Below are positions 1 to 6,602 of a DNA stretch of 22,814 nt, one piece after another. The stretch is from contig QULU01000053.1 of the NCBI GenBank assembly GCA_003481775.1, forward strand, positions 1 to 22,814. Direction: 5' to 3'. Source of the DNA: Clostridiaceae bacterium OM02-2AC. GTDB taxonomy: Bacteria > Bacillota_I > Bacilli_A > Erysipelotrichales > Erysipelotrichaceae. The position numbers and the translations under genes were made by a program. The notes below the pieces were generated by a model that made no database searches, was not told the origin of the DNA, and worked only from the letters and a program-made list of their open reading frames with translations. Within the stretch, counting starts at the first letter, position 1; each line of letters starts with the position of its first letter.

Positions 1-13
1 GGAATAAAAAATA

Positions 14-42
14 GCATCAACCAAATTTCCTTAGGTTGATGC
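14..42. repeat. 9-bp inverted repeat upstream of the PTS operon
   Basis: GCATCAACC at 14-22 is the exact reverse complement of GGTTGATGC at 34-42, with an 11-nt loop. No T-run follows it directly, so on its own it is not an intrinsic terminator. It could be the 3' structure of a transcript from an upstream gene, or a protein-binding palindrome. It lies 30-60 bp upstream of the sigma-54 promoter, which is rather close for an activator site. Confidence 0.4.
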
Positions 43-46
43 CATT

Positions 47-70
47 GTGCTGATAAACAGGCACTTTTTT
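47..70 (+). terminator. possible intrinsic terminator of an upstream gene
   Basis: GTGC at 47-50 pairs with GCAC at 61-64. The stem can be extended by T51-A59 and G52-C58 around a bulged G60. Six T residues follow at 65-70. The stem is short, so this is a weak terminator, perhaps helped by the hairpin at 14-42. It probably ends whatever gene lies to the left of the window. Confidence 0.45.
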
Positions 71-74
71 ATTT

Positions 75-90
75 TGGCACAGGACTTGCT
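75..90 (+). promoter_or_regulatory. sigma-54 (-24/-12) promoter of the PTS operon
   Basis: TGGCAC at 75-80, a 5-nt spacer, then TTGCT at 86-90, matches the RpoN consensus TGGCAC-N5-TTGCW with the GG and GC elements at the correct spacing. The predicted transcription start is near 100-103, giving a leader of about 25 nt before the IIA start. Mannose-family PTS operons in Firmicutes and enterobacteria are often driven by sigma-54 with LevR/ManR/DgaR-type activators. No such activator is in the window; it and its enhancer site would lie further left. Confidence 0.85.
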
Positions 91-126
91 AGTAAATGAG
101 TGAAGGTTATAGGAAAGGAGTAAGTT

Positions 127-534
127 ATGGAGAATAATGTATGGGTCTTCGTCTGTACACATGGCAGATTTGGTGAAGAGCTGATGAAATCCGCGGAGAT
201 GATTGCCGGTGAGGCAGAGAATGTATTTGCATTTTCCCTGATGCCGGGAATGCAGCCGGAGGATTACAGAGCAATGCTGGAGAAGCAGCTGGAGAAGCTG
301 GGTGATGGGAAGGTTCTGTGTCTGGTGGATCTGTTTGGCGGAACACCGTGTACGACATGTGCAATTCTATCGAAAACATATGACATGCAGGTGATCTCCG
401 GATTGAATCTGGCAATGTATATCGAGGTGACCTCACAGAAGGGAAATTATGCTGTGGACGAATTAAAATCAATAGGGCTTGCCACCTTAAGGGAAAGCGG
501 CAAGGATGTTGTAAAACTGCTGAATGAAAGATAG
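127..534 (+). CDS. PTS mannose/fructose/sorbose family EIIA
   Basis: This is a cytoplasmic EIIA-Man phosphocarrier of 135 aa that passes phosphate from HPr to EIIB. The N-terminal motif VCTHGRFGEELMKS puts the phosphorylated His at residue 12, and the conserved DLFGGTPCTT segment is present around residues 68-77. The length equals that of the stand-alone IIA domain; it is not fused to IIB as in E. coli ManX. The start has a good ribosome-binding site (AAAGGAG at 114-120). It is first in a run of six same-strand genes with very short gaps, directly behind a sigma-54 promoter. The family is certain; the sugar is not readable from this subunit. Confidence 0.93.
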   Translation: MENNVWVFVCTHGRFGEELMKSAEMIAGEAENVFAFSLMPGMQPEDYRAMLEKQLEKLGDGKVLCLVDLFGGTPCTTCAILSKTYDMQVISGLNLAMYIEVTSQKGNYAVDELKSIGLATLRESGKDVVKLLNER

Positions 535-545
535 GAGGAATTACG

Positions 546-1037
546 ATGGCAGCAATTAGCTTGATTCGAATAGATTTTCGTCTGATTCATGGTCAGGTAG
601 TCACTAAATGGGTGAAACAGGCAAATGCAGACCGGATTATTATTGTAAATGATGCATTGGCGAATGATGAATTTTTAGGGAGTGTATATAAAATGGCGGC
701 TCCATCCGATGTCCGCGTAAGTATTTTCACAATAGACAAGGCGATTACCAAATGGGAGAAAAATCAGTTCGGCGAAGGGAACGTACTGATGCTGTTTAAA
801 TCCGTAGAGGATGCCAGAAGTATGCAGAAGCGTGGATTCCCGATGAAGTCTTTGCAGATTGGCGGATTGGGGGGAGGAAACGGACGTGTAAATACACCAA
901 GTGGAATATCCTTTGATGCGAAGGACGCTACACTGTTAAAGGAAATACAAAATGAGGGGTGTGAGGTATATATCCATGTTGTGCCGAGCCAGCAGAAATA
1001 TGAAATCAATAAAGTCATAGAAAATCTTGAATTTTAA
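546..1037 (+). CDS. PTS mannose/fructose/sorbose family EIIB
   Basis: This 163-aa cytoplasmic EIIB-Man takes phosphate from EIIA and donates it to the incoming sugar at the membrane complex. The signature RIDFRLIHGQVVTKW near the N terminus places the phospho-His at residue 15. It begins 11 nt after the IIA stop behind AGGAGG, so the two are co-transcribed. Length and motif order are typical for the family. Substrate specificity cannot be assigned from sequence alone. The downstream amidohydrolase and 6-phosphogluconate dehydrogenase-like genes argue for an acidic sugar or sugar-acid conjugate rather than mannose itself. Confidence 0.93.
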   Translation: MAAISLIRIDFRLIHGQVVTKWVKQANADRIIIVNDALANDEFLGSVYKMAAPSDVRVSIFTIDKAITKWEKNQFGEGNVLMLFKSVEDARSMQKRGFPMKSLQIGGLGGGNGRVNTPSGISFDAKDATLLKEIQNEGCEVYIHVVPSQQKYEINKVIENLEF

Positions 1038-1058
1038 TAAGAGAGAGGAGAGAAAATT

Positions 1059-1829
1059 ATGAATACATTCTTATTAGCGATGTTATGCGGAGTCTGGTAT
1101 TTCTTATCGAGTATTGATTTTGGTTACACCATTAGTGAAACACTGGGATCGCCGGCATTGATCGGAGCGGTTCTGGGTGTTGCGACAGGACATTTGCAGG
1201 AAGGACTGATCCTCGGCGGTACCATCGAGCTGATGTATTTGGGTATCATTTATCCCGGAGGAACCGTGCCGGCAGATGGCTCGGCAGCAGCCTTGATTGC
1301 CATACCGATTGCCATTAAAACAGGTATGGAGCCTACAGCTGCATTGGTTATCGCTGTGCCATTCGGTATTCTGGGTGGATGGGTATATAACCTGAAATAC
1401 ACGGTGAACTCCTTCTTTGTACATAAGGCTGACAAATATGCAGAGGAAGGAAATGTTAAAGGAATGATGCGCTGTGCGAGAGAATGGCCGCTGCTGTTCA
1501 TGTTCTGTATCACTTTCCCGGAAATCTTCCTGGCGAATATGGTAGGACCGGAGGTTGTATCCAATGTATTGAACATGCTGCCGGAATGGGCGATGCACGG
1601 AATTGAAGTTGCCGGAGGTGTCATGCCGGCAATCGGATTTGCGATTGCTGTCTACACGATCGGAAAGCGTGATCTGGTACCGTTCTTCGTTATCGGTTAC
1701 TTCCTGGTTGTGTATTTCGAGCTGGATGTTATGGCAGTGGCAGTCTTCGCGACATCCATTGCACTGCTGATTTACTGGATGACGAATAAAAAAGAATTAG
1801 CGCCTGCTGCAGAGGAGGATGATGACTAA
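1059..1829 (+). CDS. PTS mannose/fructose/sorbose family EIIC
   Basis: This 256-aa polytopic membrane protein forms the transport domain of the permease together with IID. It is rich in hydrophobic segments, starts directly with a membrane helix (no signal peptide expected), and contains the family's glycine-rich GHLQEGLILGGTIELMYLG segment around residues 45-64. The C-terminal tail is acidic (about residues 249-256). The ribosome-binding site is GAGGAG. Its stop codon shares one base with the IID start (TAATG at 1827-1831), which indicates translational coupling and equal production of IIC and IID. Confidence 0.93.
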   Translation: MNTFLLAMLCGVWYFLSSIDFGYTISETLGSPALIGAVLGVATGHLQEGLILGGTIELMYLGIIYPGGTVPADGSAAALIAIPIAIKTGMEPTAALVIAVPFGILGGWVYNLKYTVNSFFVHKADKYAEEGNVKGMMRCAREWPLLFMFCITFPEIFLANMVGPEVVSNVLNMLPEWAMHGIEVAGGVMPAIGFAIAVYTIGKRDLVPFFVIGYFLVVYFELDVMAVAVFATSIALLIYWMTNKKELAPAAEEDDD

Positions 1830-2650
1830 TGGAAACAAATGAAAAGAAGCTTACGAAAAAGGATATAACCCGTTCTTATATACAATGGCGTTTACTGGCT
1901 GAGGTATCCCATTCCTATGAGCGATATCAGTCGCTTTCTATGGCGGTGACTCTGTCAAAGCCGCTGCGAAAGCTTTACACGGATGATGAGGAGTATAGAC
2001 AGGCACTGGTTCGTCATATGCAATTCTTCAATACTGAGGCAACCATCGGTGCCATCATCCCTGGAATCGTGTTATCTCTGGAGGAGGACAGGGCAAATGG
2101 TGCTGAAATTCCGGATGAGGTAATTGCTTCCATCAAGACAGGACTTATGGGACCTATGGCAGGTATCGGAGATACACTGTACTGGGGAACCATTAAGGCA
2201 ATCTGTTTCTCACTTGCGGCTACCATGGCCTTAAGCGGTAATTATGCAGGTATGGTATTTGCCTGTATCCTGTTTCCAATCTGTGGATTTACAATCGGTT
2301 ACTTCATGTGGCATATGGGCTATCGTATCGGTAGAACAAGTATTTCAAAAATCTTACAGAGCGGTGTTGTCAATAAAATCATTCAGGCCTGCAGTATCCT
2401 TGGTCTTATGATGATGGGGGCCCTGTCTGCCAGCTATGTTACACTGACAACGACAGCCGGTATGAAAATTGAAAACAGTGATCCGATTCTCGTACAACAG
2501 ATTTTGGATGAGATCATTCCCGGCATCCTGCCGCTTGCTGTTATCGCACTGATCTTCTTCGCCATCAAGAAAAAGGGAATGAAGTTCAATCTATATATCA
2601 TTATCATTATTGTCCTGAGTCTGGTCGGCGCGTTCTTTGATATTGTATAA
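1829..2650 (+). CDS. PTS mannose/fructose/sorbose family EIID
   Basis: This 273-aa membrane partner of IIC has a cytoplasmic N-terminal part (residues 1 to about 100) and C-terminal membrane segments. The family hallmark LMGPMAGIGDTLYWG is present at about residues 107-121. The start overlaps the IIC stop by one base. The C terminus is very hydrophobic and isoleucine-rich, as in other IID proteins. A IIA-IIB-IIC-IID order with catabolic enzymes downstream is standard for dedicated rather than housekeeping glucose/mannose systems. Confidence 0.93.
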   Translation: METNEKKLTKKDITRSYIQWRLLAEVSHSYERYQSLSMAVTLSKPLRKLYTDDEEYRQALVRHMQFFNTEATIGAIIPGIVLSLEEDRANGAEIPDEVIASIKTGLMGPMAGIGDTLYWGTIKAICFSLAATMALSGNYAGMVFACILFPICGFTIGYFMWHMGYRIGRTSISKILQSGVVNKIIQACSILGLMMMGALSASYVTLTTTAGMKIENSDPILVQQILDEIIPGILPLAVIALIFFAIKKKGMKFNLYIIIIIVLSLVGAFFDIV

Positions 2651-2661
2651 GGGAGACACTT

Positions 2662-3864
2662 ATGGATAAGGATGAGATAAAGAAGCTGAGCAGTGAAATC
2701 GTAGACCGCAAATTTGACCAGTTATGGAAGCTGGCCTCCTATATCCATGCAAATCCTGAAATCGCCTTTGAAGAGAAGAAAGCAGCACACGCGCTTTCTT
2801 CTTATCTGCAGGAGCTGGGATTTGCAGTGAAAACGGGAATTGCCGGTCTGGATACGGCTTTTCAGGCTGTATTCAAAAAAGGAAACGGCCCAAGAATTGC
2901 CGTATTCGCGGAATATGACGCATTAAAGGGACTGGGGCATGCCTGTGGTCATAACCTGATTGCAACCAGTGCCCTTGGCTGTGCCGCCGCAGTGAAGCAG
3001 GTTCTGGAAAGCAGTGAGCTGGAAGGCAGTATTGAGGTTTATGGAACTCCTGCCGAGGAAGATGGCGGCGGGAAAATCATCATGCTTAAGCAGGGAGTGT
3101 TTGATGGCCTGGATGCGGTCTTCCTGATGCATCCTACAAGTGCCATGGCAAGAATCGGCGGAGAATGTGCTTCCTTCACCGACTTTGAAATAGAGTACAT
3201 CGGTAAGAGTGCGCACGCAGAATCCCATCCGGAAAACGGCATCAATGCTCTGGATGCGGCAAATCTGTTTTATCAGGCAGTAGGACTTGCCCGGCAGCAG
3301 CTGCGCGATTCCATTCATATCTGCTGTATCATTGCAGAGAGTGAACGAGATATCGGACGCATACCGGACTATGCACGGCTGGAGGTTGAAATCTCTACCA
3401 TGCGTGTGAAGGATATTGAAACCACAAAACAGAAAATCATAAACATTGCAGAGGGCATGGCGCTGGCCAGCGGCTGCAAGGTTCGCTATAAGGAAATACC
3501 GGGGTATTACGGACGTATGCCGAATGCGGTCCTCGCTGAGCTTTGCCGTCAGGAAATGTTAGCGCTTGGTGAACCGATGATGGAAGGGATGCCGTGTGAT
3601 GCAGGCGGAGAGGATTTGGGGAATGTTTCCCGTGTGATCCCTGCATGCAATCTCTATATGACACTGCTTCCGGATAAGAAGATATCCGGACATACGGATC
3701 AGTTTCGCGAGCTTGCGATTTCCGATGCCGGTAAGCACTGTCTGAGCATTTCCAGCAAGGCAATGGCAAACAGTATCCTGACGCTGTATCAGAATCCACA
3801 GCTGCTGAAGCAGGCCAAAGAGGAATTAAAGCGCCGACAGGAAGAGGAGGCACGCTATGAATAA
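2662..3864 (+). CDS. M20-family (AbgB-like) metallo-amidohydrolase
   Basis: This 400-aa enzyme is predicted to hydrolyse an amide bond such as an N-acyl or aminoacyl conjugate. Metal-site motifs of the M20D group are visible: GHACGHN with Cys95 and His97, the TPAEE acidic pair at Glu132-Glu133, His157 in LMHPT, and a late SGHTDQF His near residue 356. No signal peptide is seen, so it should be cytoplasmic. It lies 11 nt after IID, behind GGGAG, and overlaps the next gene by 8 nt. Known relatives include p-aminobenzoyl-glutamate hydrolase, aminoacylases and indole-acetyl-amino acid hydrolases. In this operon it may act on the phosphorylated PTS product (inference). Confidence 0.85.
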   Translation: MDKDEIKKLSSEIVDRKFDQLWKLASYIHANPEIAFEEKKAAHALSSYLQELGFAVKTGIAGLDTAFQAVFKKGNGPRIAVFAEYDALKGLGHACGHNLIATSALGCAAAVKQVLESSELEGSIEVYGTPAEEDGGGKIIMLKQGVFDGLDAVFLMHPTSAMARIGGECASFTDFEIEYIGKSAHAESHPENGINALDAANLFYQAVGLARQQLRDSIHICCIIAESERDIGRIPDYARLEVEISTMRVKDIETTKQKIINIAEGMALASGCKVRYKEIPGYYGRMPNAVLAELCRQEMLALGEPMMEGMPCDAGGEDLGNVSRVIPACNLYMTLLPDKKISGHTDQFRELAISDAGKHCLSISSKAMANSILTLYQNPQLLKQAKEELKRRQEEEARYE

Positions 3865-5245
3865 TATCGGAGTATATGGACTGGGTGTCATGGGGCAGTC
3901 TCTGGCACGCAATATCATGCAGCATGGCTTCTCTGTAGCTGTATATAATATAGAAACAGAAATCACAAAGCAATTTACGCAGAAATATCCAACGTTTGAC
4001 GGGTATGCGTCTGTAAAGGACTTTGTGAACAGTCTGGAAAAACCGCGTAAAATCATCCTAATGGTGACGGCAGGACGTGTGGTGGACAGTGTGATTGCAT
4101 CCCTGAAGCCGCTGCTTGCGAAAGGGGATATTCTGATTGACTGCGGCAATTCCTATTATGAGGATACACAGCGCAGAATGGAGTCATTGAAGCAGGACGG
4201 TTTCTATCTGATTGGAAGCGGTGTTTCCGGTGGAGAGAAGGGGGCATTAAACGGACCAAGTATCATGCCCTCCGGAGAATACGAGGCCTACTGTGAAATT
4301 GCGGATATTTTTACGGCGATGGCTGCAAAAAATGAGGATGGTACATCCTGCTGTACCTATATCGGAGGAAAGGGCTCCGGTCATTTTGTGAAAATGGTGC
4401 ACAATGGTATAGAGTATGCGGATATGCAGCTGCTTGCAGAGCTTTATGCTATTCTGAAAAGGATGTATCCTAAAAATCGTGCTGCTGTGCAAACAGCATT
4501 TCACCAGCTGAATCAAGGCAGTCTTGCATCGTATCTTCTAGATATCACAGAGGATATTCTGGATAAGAAGGAGCAAGGAGAATGGCTGCTTGATAACGTA
4601 TCGGATGTCGCAAAGCAGAAGGGAACCGGGAAATGGACGGCACGTGTATCTCTGGAATACGGGGTGCCTGTACCCAGCCTGCTGGAGGCTGTAGAGGCAA
4701 GATTTCTATCCTCAATGAAAACGCAGCGACAACACGCCCAACAGTGCTATGCATGTACTGAGAATGAAGAAACAGCTAATGAGCAGCTTGCCGACTGTCT
4801 GTATAAGGCGATGCTGCTGGCCAAAACAAGCATCTATGCACAGGGCTTTTCACTGATCGATGCCGTGAATGCGGAATGCGGCTACAATATCGATGTTAAA
4901 CAGCTTGCCGTAATCTGGCAGAATGGCTGTATTATTAAATCAGAATTTCTGAAGGATATTTATCAGGCCTATGACAAAGATGAAAAGCTTATGAATCTGC
5001 TTGTGTCCGAGGGCTTCATCGACTATGTGAAGCAGGGAAGGACAGCATTACAGCACATCATCACCTATGCATTGCAAAAGGGGCTGTACATACCGGTTTT
5101 ATGCAGTGCGCTGAATTATGTCAACGGGTACACCACGGCAAAGCTGGAAACAAATCTGATTCAGGCACAGCGGGACTGCTTTGGTGCACATACCTATGAA
5201 CGTGAAGACCAGCCGGGGATATTTCACACGAACTGGCAAAAATAA
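3857..5245 (+). CDS. gnd: 6-phosphogluconate dehydrogenase, decarboxylating (possibly NAD-type)
   Basis: This 462-aa enzyme should convert 6-phosphogluconate to ribulose 5-phosphate and CO2. It has an N-terminal Rossmann motif (GLGVMG, residues 8-13), the substrate motif SGGEKGA, the catalytic KMVHNGIEYADMQL segment with Lys, His and Asn in place, and the C-terminal GAHTYERED...FHTNW ending typical of full-length Gnd. After beta-2 the usual Asn-Arg-Ser/Thr that binds the NADP 2'-phosphate reads Asn31-Ile32-Glu33, which points to NAD preference or altered cofactor use. The gene overlaps the amidohydrolase by 8 nt. It is probably a dedicated catabolic paralogue rather than the housekeeping pentose-phosphate enzyme. 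Confidence 0.88.
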   Translation: MNNIGVYGLGVMGQSLARNIMQHGFSVAVYNIETEITKQFTQKYPTFDGYASVKDFVNSLEKPRKIILMVTAGRVVDSVIASLKPLLAKGDILIDCGNSYYEDTQRRMESLKQDGFYLIGSGVSGGEKGALNGPSIMPSGEYEAYCEIADIFTAMAAKNEDGTSCCTYIGGKGSGHFVKMVHNGIEYADMQLLAELYAILKRMYPKNRAAVQTAFHQLNQGSLASYLLDITEDILDKKEQGEWLLDNVSDVAKQKGTGKWTARVSLEYGVPVPSLLEAVEARFLSSMKTQRQHAQQCYACTENEETANEQLADCLYKAMLLAKTSIYAQGFSLIDAVNAECGYNIDVKQLAVIWQNGCIIKSEFLKDIYQAYDKDEKLMNLLVSEGFIDYVKQGRTALQHIITYALQKGLYIPVLCSALNYVNGYTTAKLETNLIQAQRDCFGAHTYEREDQPGIFHTNWQK

Positions 5246-5307
5246 GGAAAAAGAAAACAAAAGCAGGCATCTGGGATAATCACATAGGATATTACTTTCT
5301 TCCCGGC

Positions 5308-5436
5308 ATGCAATTCTACGTAGACAAGGAATGCCAGTTTCGCTCATATCACAGAAATTCATTGGATGATCAGAACTTGTATAGACGAATTGCAAGGGAA
5401 AGAGGACACGAAGTTTCTTTTGATAAACAGAATTAA
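5308..5436 (+). pseudogene. small open frame or gene remnant, unknown
   Basis: An open frame runs from the end of gnd (about 5209) to a TAA at 5434-5436. The only ATG is at 5308, giving 42 codons. The translation is not low-complexity (it contains LDDQNLYRRIARERG) and reads like protein, but there is no ribosome-binding site before the ATG and no family was recognised. It sits between gnd and the operon terminator. It may be the tail of a decayed gene, a small protein, or chance. Confidence 0.22.
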
Positions 5437-5466
5437 GAGCATTCCTGCTGTATTATTCATAATAGA

Positions 5467-5518
5467 AGGGAATCCAAGCTATTGCGTATACCAATAGAAT
5501 TTGGATTCCCTATTTTCG
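5467..5518 (+). terminator. strong hairpin terminator of the PTS operon
   Basis: An 11-bp outer stem (AGGGAATCCAA at 5467-5477 with TTGGATTCCCT at 5501-5511) encloses a second 6-bp stem (CTATTG at 5479-5484 with CAATAG at 5492-5497). ATTTT follows at 5512-5516. The T-run is modest but the stem is long and perfect. It lies about 220 bp after gnd and probably ends the PTS operon transcript. Confidence 0.75.
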
Positions 5519-5861
5519 TATCCATCATAAGCATCAACGCAGCTTCCTATTTCTATATAATATATTTATAAACAGGGGATACTGTTCTCTTGCAATTGTG
5601 GAGAATCATCAATCACACATAGTACAGGCTATGGATATACATTCCTGTATGGTAAGGCAGCATCTGAGCATTTGAAGCCGAATGCATGTTCGCTCGAAGG
5701 ATTCATTACGAACCCTTCATTTTTTTATATCCTATAGTGAAGACTGAAAACCGGATACCGCATGCGGCAGGCAATAAGCGGTTGCTGAAGCAGATTACGG
5801 GGAATTCTGTATGATGACAGGAAATGATCAGCAAATACAAACGATCCTATAAAATATAAAT

Positions 5862-5878
5862 TTCGACAGATAACGACA
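5862..5878. promoter_or_regulatory. possible tandem Spo0A boxes
   Basis: TTCGACA at 5862-5868 is an exact Spo0A box (reverse of TGTCGAA). Exactly 10 bp later, at 5872-5878, AACGACA matches it at 5 of 7 positions. A 10-bp repeat is the spacing of Spo0A dimer sites. The exact heptamer also occurs twice inside genes in this window, about the chance rate, so the case rests on position next to a Spo0A-domain gene and on the spacing. Confidence 0.4.
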
Positions 5879-5882
5879 TCGG

Positions 5883-5911
5883 TTTACTTCTGGACATATT
5901 TAAATTATTGT
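5883..5911 (+). promoter_or_regulatory. possible promoter of the Spo0A-domain gene
   Basis: TTTACT at 5883-5888 and TATTGT at 5906-5911 are separated by 17 bp and match the vegetative consensus at 4 of 6 positions each. The predicted start is near 5918, about 30 nt before the ATG. It lies directly after the possible Spo0A boxes, an arrangement compatible with control by Spo0A or by the encoded protein itself. Confidence 0.4.
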
Positions 5912-5949
5912 TAGTGTGTGGAATCAGAGAAATGGATGGAGGGAATTTT

Positions 5950-6315
5950 ATGATGGATACATTGACAAAGGAATTATACGAAGAGGTTACGAATCTTTTG
6001 CATGACATGGGTACACCTGCACACATTAAAGGACATTATTATCTGCGCAGCGCTATCCTGGAGGTTTATGATCATCCTGAATTATTAAAGAATATGATGA
6101 ATGGATTATATGCAACGATTGCCGAGGCTTATGATACGACGCCTTCCTGTGTAGAGCGAAGTATCCGCAATGCAGTGGAGGCAACGCTGGATCGCGGGGA
6201 TGTGGATTTTCTGTATTCTGTATTTCGCAATACGGTGAGTAAGAATAAAGGCAAGCCGACCAACCGGGAGTTCATTATGATGGTTGTGGATGTTCTGCGG
6301 GTTCGGCATATGTAG
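5950..6315 (+). CDS. stand-alone Spo0A DNA-binding (effector) domain protein
   Basis: This 121-aa protein matches the C-terminal sigma-A-activating, DNA-binding domain of the sporulation master regulator Spo0A over its whole length. Visible Spo0A-like segments are LLHDMGTPAHIKGHYYLR, the helix-turn-helix region TTPSCVERSIRNAVE (Spo0A: VERAIRHAIE type) and KPTNREFIMMVVD. The phospho-receiver domain is absent: upstream sequence is non-coding and holds a ribosome-binding site (GGAGGG at 5938-5943), so this is not a truncated annotation. A longer TTG-started frame from 5908 is less likely. The protein should bind DNA without needing phosphorylation and may modulate Spo0A targets (inference). Confidence 0.85.
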   Translation: MMDTLTKELYEEVTNLLHDMGTPAHIKGHYYLRSAILEVYDHPELLKNMMNGLYATIAEAYDTTPSCVERSIRNAVEATLDRGDVDFLYSVFRNTVSKNKGKPTNREFIMMVVDVLRVRHM

Positions 6316-6439
6316 CCTGCGTAATGCAATCAACAGGAAATCCTTGAGGATACACCAGCCGCGCTGTTACAAGGAAAGTCAGAATGTGACGGCATCTGCT
6401 GTTTTTCTCATCGGATTTAGAAAATAAAGGAAAAGCGGC

Positions 6440-6467
6440 TTGACTTATTTAGATTTGCAGGTATCAT
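6440..6467 (+). promoter_or_regulatory. vegetative promoter of the SNF2 gene
   Basis: TTGACT at 6440-6445 and TATCAT at 6462-6467 each match the sigma-A consensus at 5 of 6 positions, with a 16-bp spacer. The predicted start near 6474 gives a leader of about 130 nt that contains the hairpin and T-run at 6495-6527. Confidence 0.6.
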
Positions 6468-6494
6468 ATAAGAAGAAACGCGAGGAAAAGTGTG

Positions 6495-6527
6495 CAATAC
6501 GTAAGATATCGTATTGGATGCTTTTTT
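6495..6527 (+). terminator. hairpin with T-run in the SNF2 leader (terminator or attenuator)
   Basis: CAATACG at 6495-6501 pairs with CGTATTG at 6510-6516 (7-bp stem, 8-nt loop), then GATGC and six T at 6522-6527. It lies downstream of the promoter at 6440-6467 and before the SNF2 start. It could terminate read-through from the Spo0A-domain gene or act as an attenuator in the SNF2 leader. The spacer between stem and T-run makes it a weak terminator. Confidence 0.4.
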
Positions 6528-6602
6528 GTATTCGGAATAGAAAGGATACCTGCAAGCCTGTATCATCGGATGTAGGCAAAGCAGGAATAAAGGGATGAAG
6601 CT

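Larger units (their letters stand above)
5519..5949. other. intergenic region before the Spo0A-like gene
   Basis: No convincing gene was found in these 430 bases on either strand. They hold a 10-bp palindrome CCGCATGCGG at 5758-5767, a LexA-like sequence CGAATGCATGTTCG at 5679-5692 (12 of 14 against the Firmicute consensus, far from any start), a weak GAAGG/CCTTC hairpin followed by a T-run near 5695-5727, a possible Spo0A box pair and a possible promoter, listed separately. Otherwise nothing was seen. Confidence 0.5.

Noticed and set aside
1104..1598. 164-aa reverse open frame within the EIIC gene
   Set aside because: Antisense shadow of a well-supported membrane protein; rich in Cys, His and Gln with no recognisable domain.
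5679..5692. LexA-like sequence CGAATGCATGTTCG
   Set aside because: Matches 12 of 14 consensus positions but is 270 bp from the next start codon with no promoter beside it; chance is likely.
5695..5730. GAAGG/CCTTC hairpin with T-run as a terminator
   Set aside because: Only five pairs with a large loop and no gene directly upstream; noted within the intergenic entry only.
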